Assembly: GCF_005862305.2 (NCBI RefSeq)
Contig: NZ_CP054023.1
Span: 1 to 64,000 of the forward strand
Length of the DNA: 64,000 nt
Direction: 5' to 3'
Source: Rhizobium indicum
GTDB lineage: Bacteria; Pseudomonadota; Alphaproteobacteria; Rhizobiales; Rhizobiaceae
Shown here in pieces: positions 62,528-64,000 of the stretch (position 1 is its first letter; every line of letters starts with the position of its first letter). Under the pieces are notes generated by a model. It made no database searches. It saw only the letters and a list, made by a program, of their open reading frames with translations, and had not been told where the DNA came from. A program made the position numbers and the translations under genes.

Positions 62528-63208
62528 TCATTTCACCGGCTTGACGGCCAGCCAGATGACGTGGCGGGCGCCGCCGCGTTTGCCGTTGGCGCGCGTGCTG
62601 ACTGCATCGACGGCAAAACCGCTGCCCTTAAGACGTCGCGTGAAATCGGGGTCCGGACCGGACGACCAGACGGCGAGCACGCCGCCGGGGCGCAGCGCGT
62701 CGCTGGCGGCGCGAAGGCCGGCGAAATCGTAGAGCCGGTCGTTGGATTTGCGGGTCAGGCCATCAGGGCCGTTGTCGACATCGAGCAGAATGGCGTCATA
62801 GGCAGCCTTGCCGGCGCGGATCGCTTCGCCGACATCGCCCTGATGGATGCCGACGCGCGGATCGTCGAGGCAGCCCTTGAAGACCTCGGCCATCGGCCCG
62901 CGGGCCCAGGTGATGACCGCAGGCACCAGTTCGGCGACGGTGACGCCGGCATCTTCGGGAAGGACGGCGAGAGCGGCGCGCAGGGTAAAACCCATGCCGA
63001 GCCCGCCGATCAGCACCTTTGGCTTCGGGTGCGACTTGATCCGATCCCAGGAAAGGGTCGCCAGCGCTTCTTCCGAGCCGCTGAGACGGCTGTTCATCAG
63101 CTCGTTGGCGCCAAGCATGATCGAAAATTCGCTGCCGCGCTGCTTCAGCCGCAATTCGCCGTTTTCACCGGGAATGGTTGCGGAATCGAGCTGGATCCAG
63201 GGCAGCAT
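62528..63208 (-). CDS. Spermidine-synthase-like SAM/aminopropyl transferase-fold protein
   Basis: A 226-aa Rossmann-fold protein. The cofactor motif is VLIGGLGMGFTLRAAL, followed by acidic VAELVPAVITWA and LLDVDNGPDGLTRKSNDRLY. It looks like spermidine synthase but lacks the N-terminal beta domain of the true enzyme and the DxE polyamine pocket is not evident, so a related methyltransferase-fold protein is the safest name. Its stop is 4 nt from the convergent aldolase stop. Confidence 0.72.
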   Translation of the reverse strand: MLPWIQLDSATIPGENGELRLKQRGSEFSIMLGANELMNSRLSGSEEALATLSWDRIKSHPKPKVLIGGLGMGFTLRAALAVLPEDAGVTVAELVPAVITWARGPMAEVFKGCLDDPRVGIHQGDVGEAIRAGKAAYDAILLDVDNGPDGLTRKSNDRLYDFAGLRAASDALRPGGVLAVWSSGPDPDFTRRLKGSGFAVDAVSTRANGKRGGARHVIWLAVKPVK

Positions 63209-63278
63209 GACGGTTTCGCCTCATATGAAAGAGACCGTCCCCTAGCATAGGGCGCTAGATGAGGCCAGCAAGCCGAAC

Positions 63279-64000
63279 TCAGATCATCCGCATGAAATGA
63301 TCCGGCTCGAATTCGACGATGTCGTCCTGCGGCACTGCCGAACGGCGGCGGATGTCCTCCACCTCGTCGGGCCTCAGCCGCGCCTTCGGGTCCTCGAACC
63401 GGACCTCCGGATCAGGCACGGCCGAGAGCAGCAGCCGGGTATAGGGATGCAGCGGATTGTCGATCACCTTGGCAACGCTGCCCCATTCGACGATCTGGCC
63501 GGCATACATCACAGCGATATCCTCGGCGACGTAACGGGCGGTGGCGATGTCATGGGTGATGTAGAGCAGGCCGAGATTCATCTCCTGCTTCATCTCGTTC
63601 AGCAGGTTCAGCACGCCGAGGCGCACCGAGACGTCGAGCATCGAGGTCGGCTCGTCGGCGACGATGACCTCCGGCTTGACGGCCAAGGCGCGAGCAATGT
63701 TGACGCGTTGGCGCTGGCCGCCGGAAAGCTCGTGCGGATATTTCGGCGCGACGAGATCGGGATCGAGCCTGACGCGCTGCAGCAATTCGCGGATCGCGGC
63801 GTCGATCTCGGCCCCCTTGATCTCCGGGCGGTGCAGTTTCAGTGGCCGCCGGAGATGATGGGCGATGGTGTGGGCCGGGTTGAGGGAAGCGAATGGGTCC
63901 TGGAAGATCATCTGCACCGAGCGGCGGTAGCGGGCGATCTCGGCGGATTTCGCCGCCTCGACAGGCCGGCCCTTGTAGAGAATCCGGCCCGATGTCGGCA
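63279..64000 (-). CDS. Oligopeptide/dipeptide ABC transporter ATP-binding protein (partial)
   Basis: Continues beyond the right edge: in-frame codons run to the last base of the window (PTSGRILYKGRPVEAAKSAE region), so the Walker A and start are outside. Visible: Q-loop MQMIFQDPFASLNP, signature LSGGQRQRVNIARALA, Walker B VIVADEPTSMLD, H-loop ITHD, and a C-terminal oligopeptide tail (NPLHPYTRLLLSAVPDPE) typical of DppF/OppF. The transported substrate could be a peptide or an oligosaccharide. Confidence 0.88.
   Translation of the reverse strand, partial: PTSGRILYKGRPVEAAKSAEIARYRRSVQMIFQDPFASLNPAHTIAHHLRRPLKLHRPEIKGAEIDAAIRELLQRVRLDPDLVAPKYPHELSGGQRQRVNIARALAVKPEVIVADEPTSMLDVSVRLGVLNLLNEMKQEMNLGLLYITHDIATARYVAEDIAVMYAGQIVEWGSVAKVIDNPLHPYTRLLLSAVPDPEVRFEDPKARLRPDEVEDIRRRSAVPQDDIVEFEPDHFMRMI

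Noticed and set aside
62528..63208. Calling the protein a true spermidine synthase
   Set aside because: It is shorter than the enzyme, lacks the N-terminal beta domain and no speD-like gene adjoins.

Overview
The window reads as ordinary GC-rich chromosome from an alphaproteobacterium of the Rhizobium leguminosarum/R. etli type. That placement is an inference from several things seen here: a two-domain rhamnulose-phosphate aldolase/dehydrogenase with a DeoR-type RhaR and an ABC rhamnose importer that has its own kinase and mutarotase; an alphaproteobacterial Porin_2 porin; a DeoR/ABC/LysR-rich gene content; and several families of short palindromic intergenic repeats of the kind common in rhizobia. 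There is no sign of a phage, transposon, CRISPR array, rRNA or tRNA.

Layout. 1-6070: a GntR regulator, a PLP-dependent trans-sulfuration-family enzyme and a complete CUT1-type sugar ABC importer, all on the plus strand. 6218-8369: peptidase T and a convergent SleB-type cell-wall hydrolase lipoprotein. 8594-12398 (minus): sulfate importer sbp-cysT-cysW-cysA. 12761-13777: a porin with a clear terminator. 13985-22830 (minus): a full kdp potassium operon, preceded by a 27-codon membrane micro-ORF, with a second small membrane ORF between kdpA and kdpB and a PtsN-like EIIA gene at its end. 23224-28604: xylitol/sorbitol-type dehydrogenase, DedA protein, flavin disulfide oxidoreductase with a DUF4126 membrane protein, glutaryl-CoA dehydrogenase and a cupin. 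28658-37756: a LysR gene divergent from a Liv-type amino-acid/amide ABC importer, followed by a GMC oxidoreductase, a 3-hydroxyisobutyrate-dehydrogenase-like enzyme and a hydratase. 37835-48910: the L-rhamnose catabolic locus, rhaRSTPQUK on minus and rhaD, rhaI on plus, with a Pmp3-family gene lying antisense between rhaD and rhaI. 49004-64000: accessory genes, namely a sigma factor with an AhpD-like partner, a metal-dependent deacetylase with an IclR regulator, a VapBC-type toxin-antitoxin pair, a TetR regulator, an amidase with a TIM-barrel isomerase, a choline-sulfatase-like enzyme with its LysR regulator, an HpcH-type aldolase, a spermidine-synthase-like protein and the end of an oligopeptide ABC ATPase.

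How the genes work together. Three importers are complete (sugar CUT1, sulfate, Liv-type) and a fourth is dedicated to rhamnose. The rhamnose genes form a closed pathway: binding, import, mutarotation, isomerisation, phosphorylation, then aldol cleavage and lactaldehyde oxidation. The two rhamnose transcription units start from one shared intergenic region with a 17-bp inverted repeat (one mismatch) whose outer ends overlap mirror-image TTGACA boxes. The kdp operon couples a pump, its sensor pair and a phosphotransferase-type regulator.

The most unusual signals are small. (1) Short palindromic repeats begin exactly at stop codons of at least five genes, so the repeat supplies the TAG/TAA. (2) Two unlisted membrane micro-ORFs lie in the kdp operon, one of which reads straight through a palindrome. 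(3) The rhaR/rhaD operator is symmetrical. I did not find a clearly new multi-gene system. The nearest candidates are the trans-sulfuration enzyme/sugar importer operon and the Liv/GMC catabolic cluster, whose substrates I cannot name.
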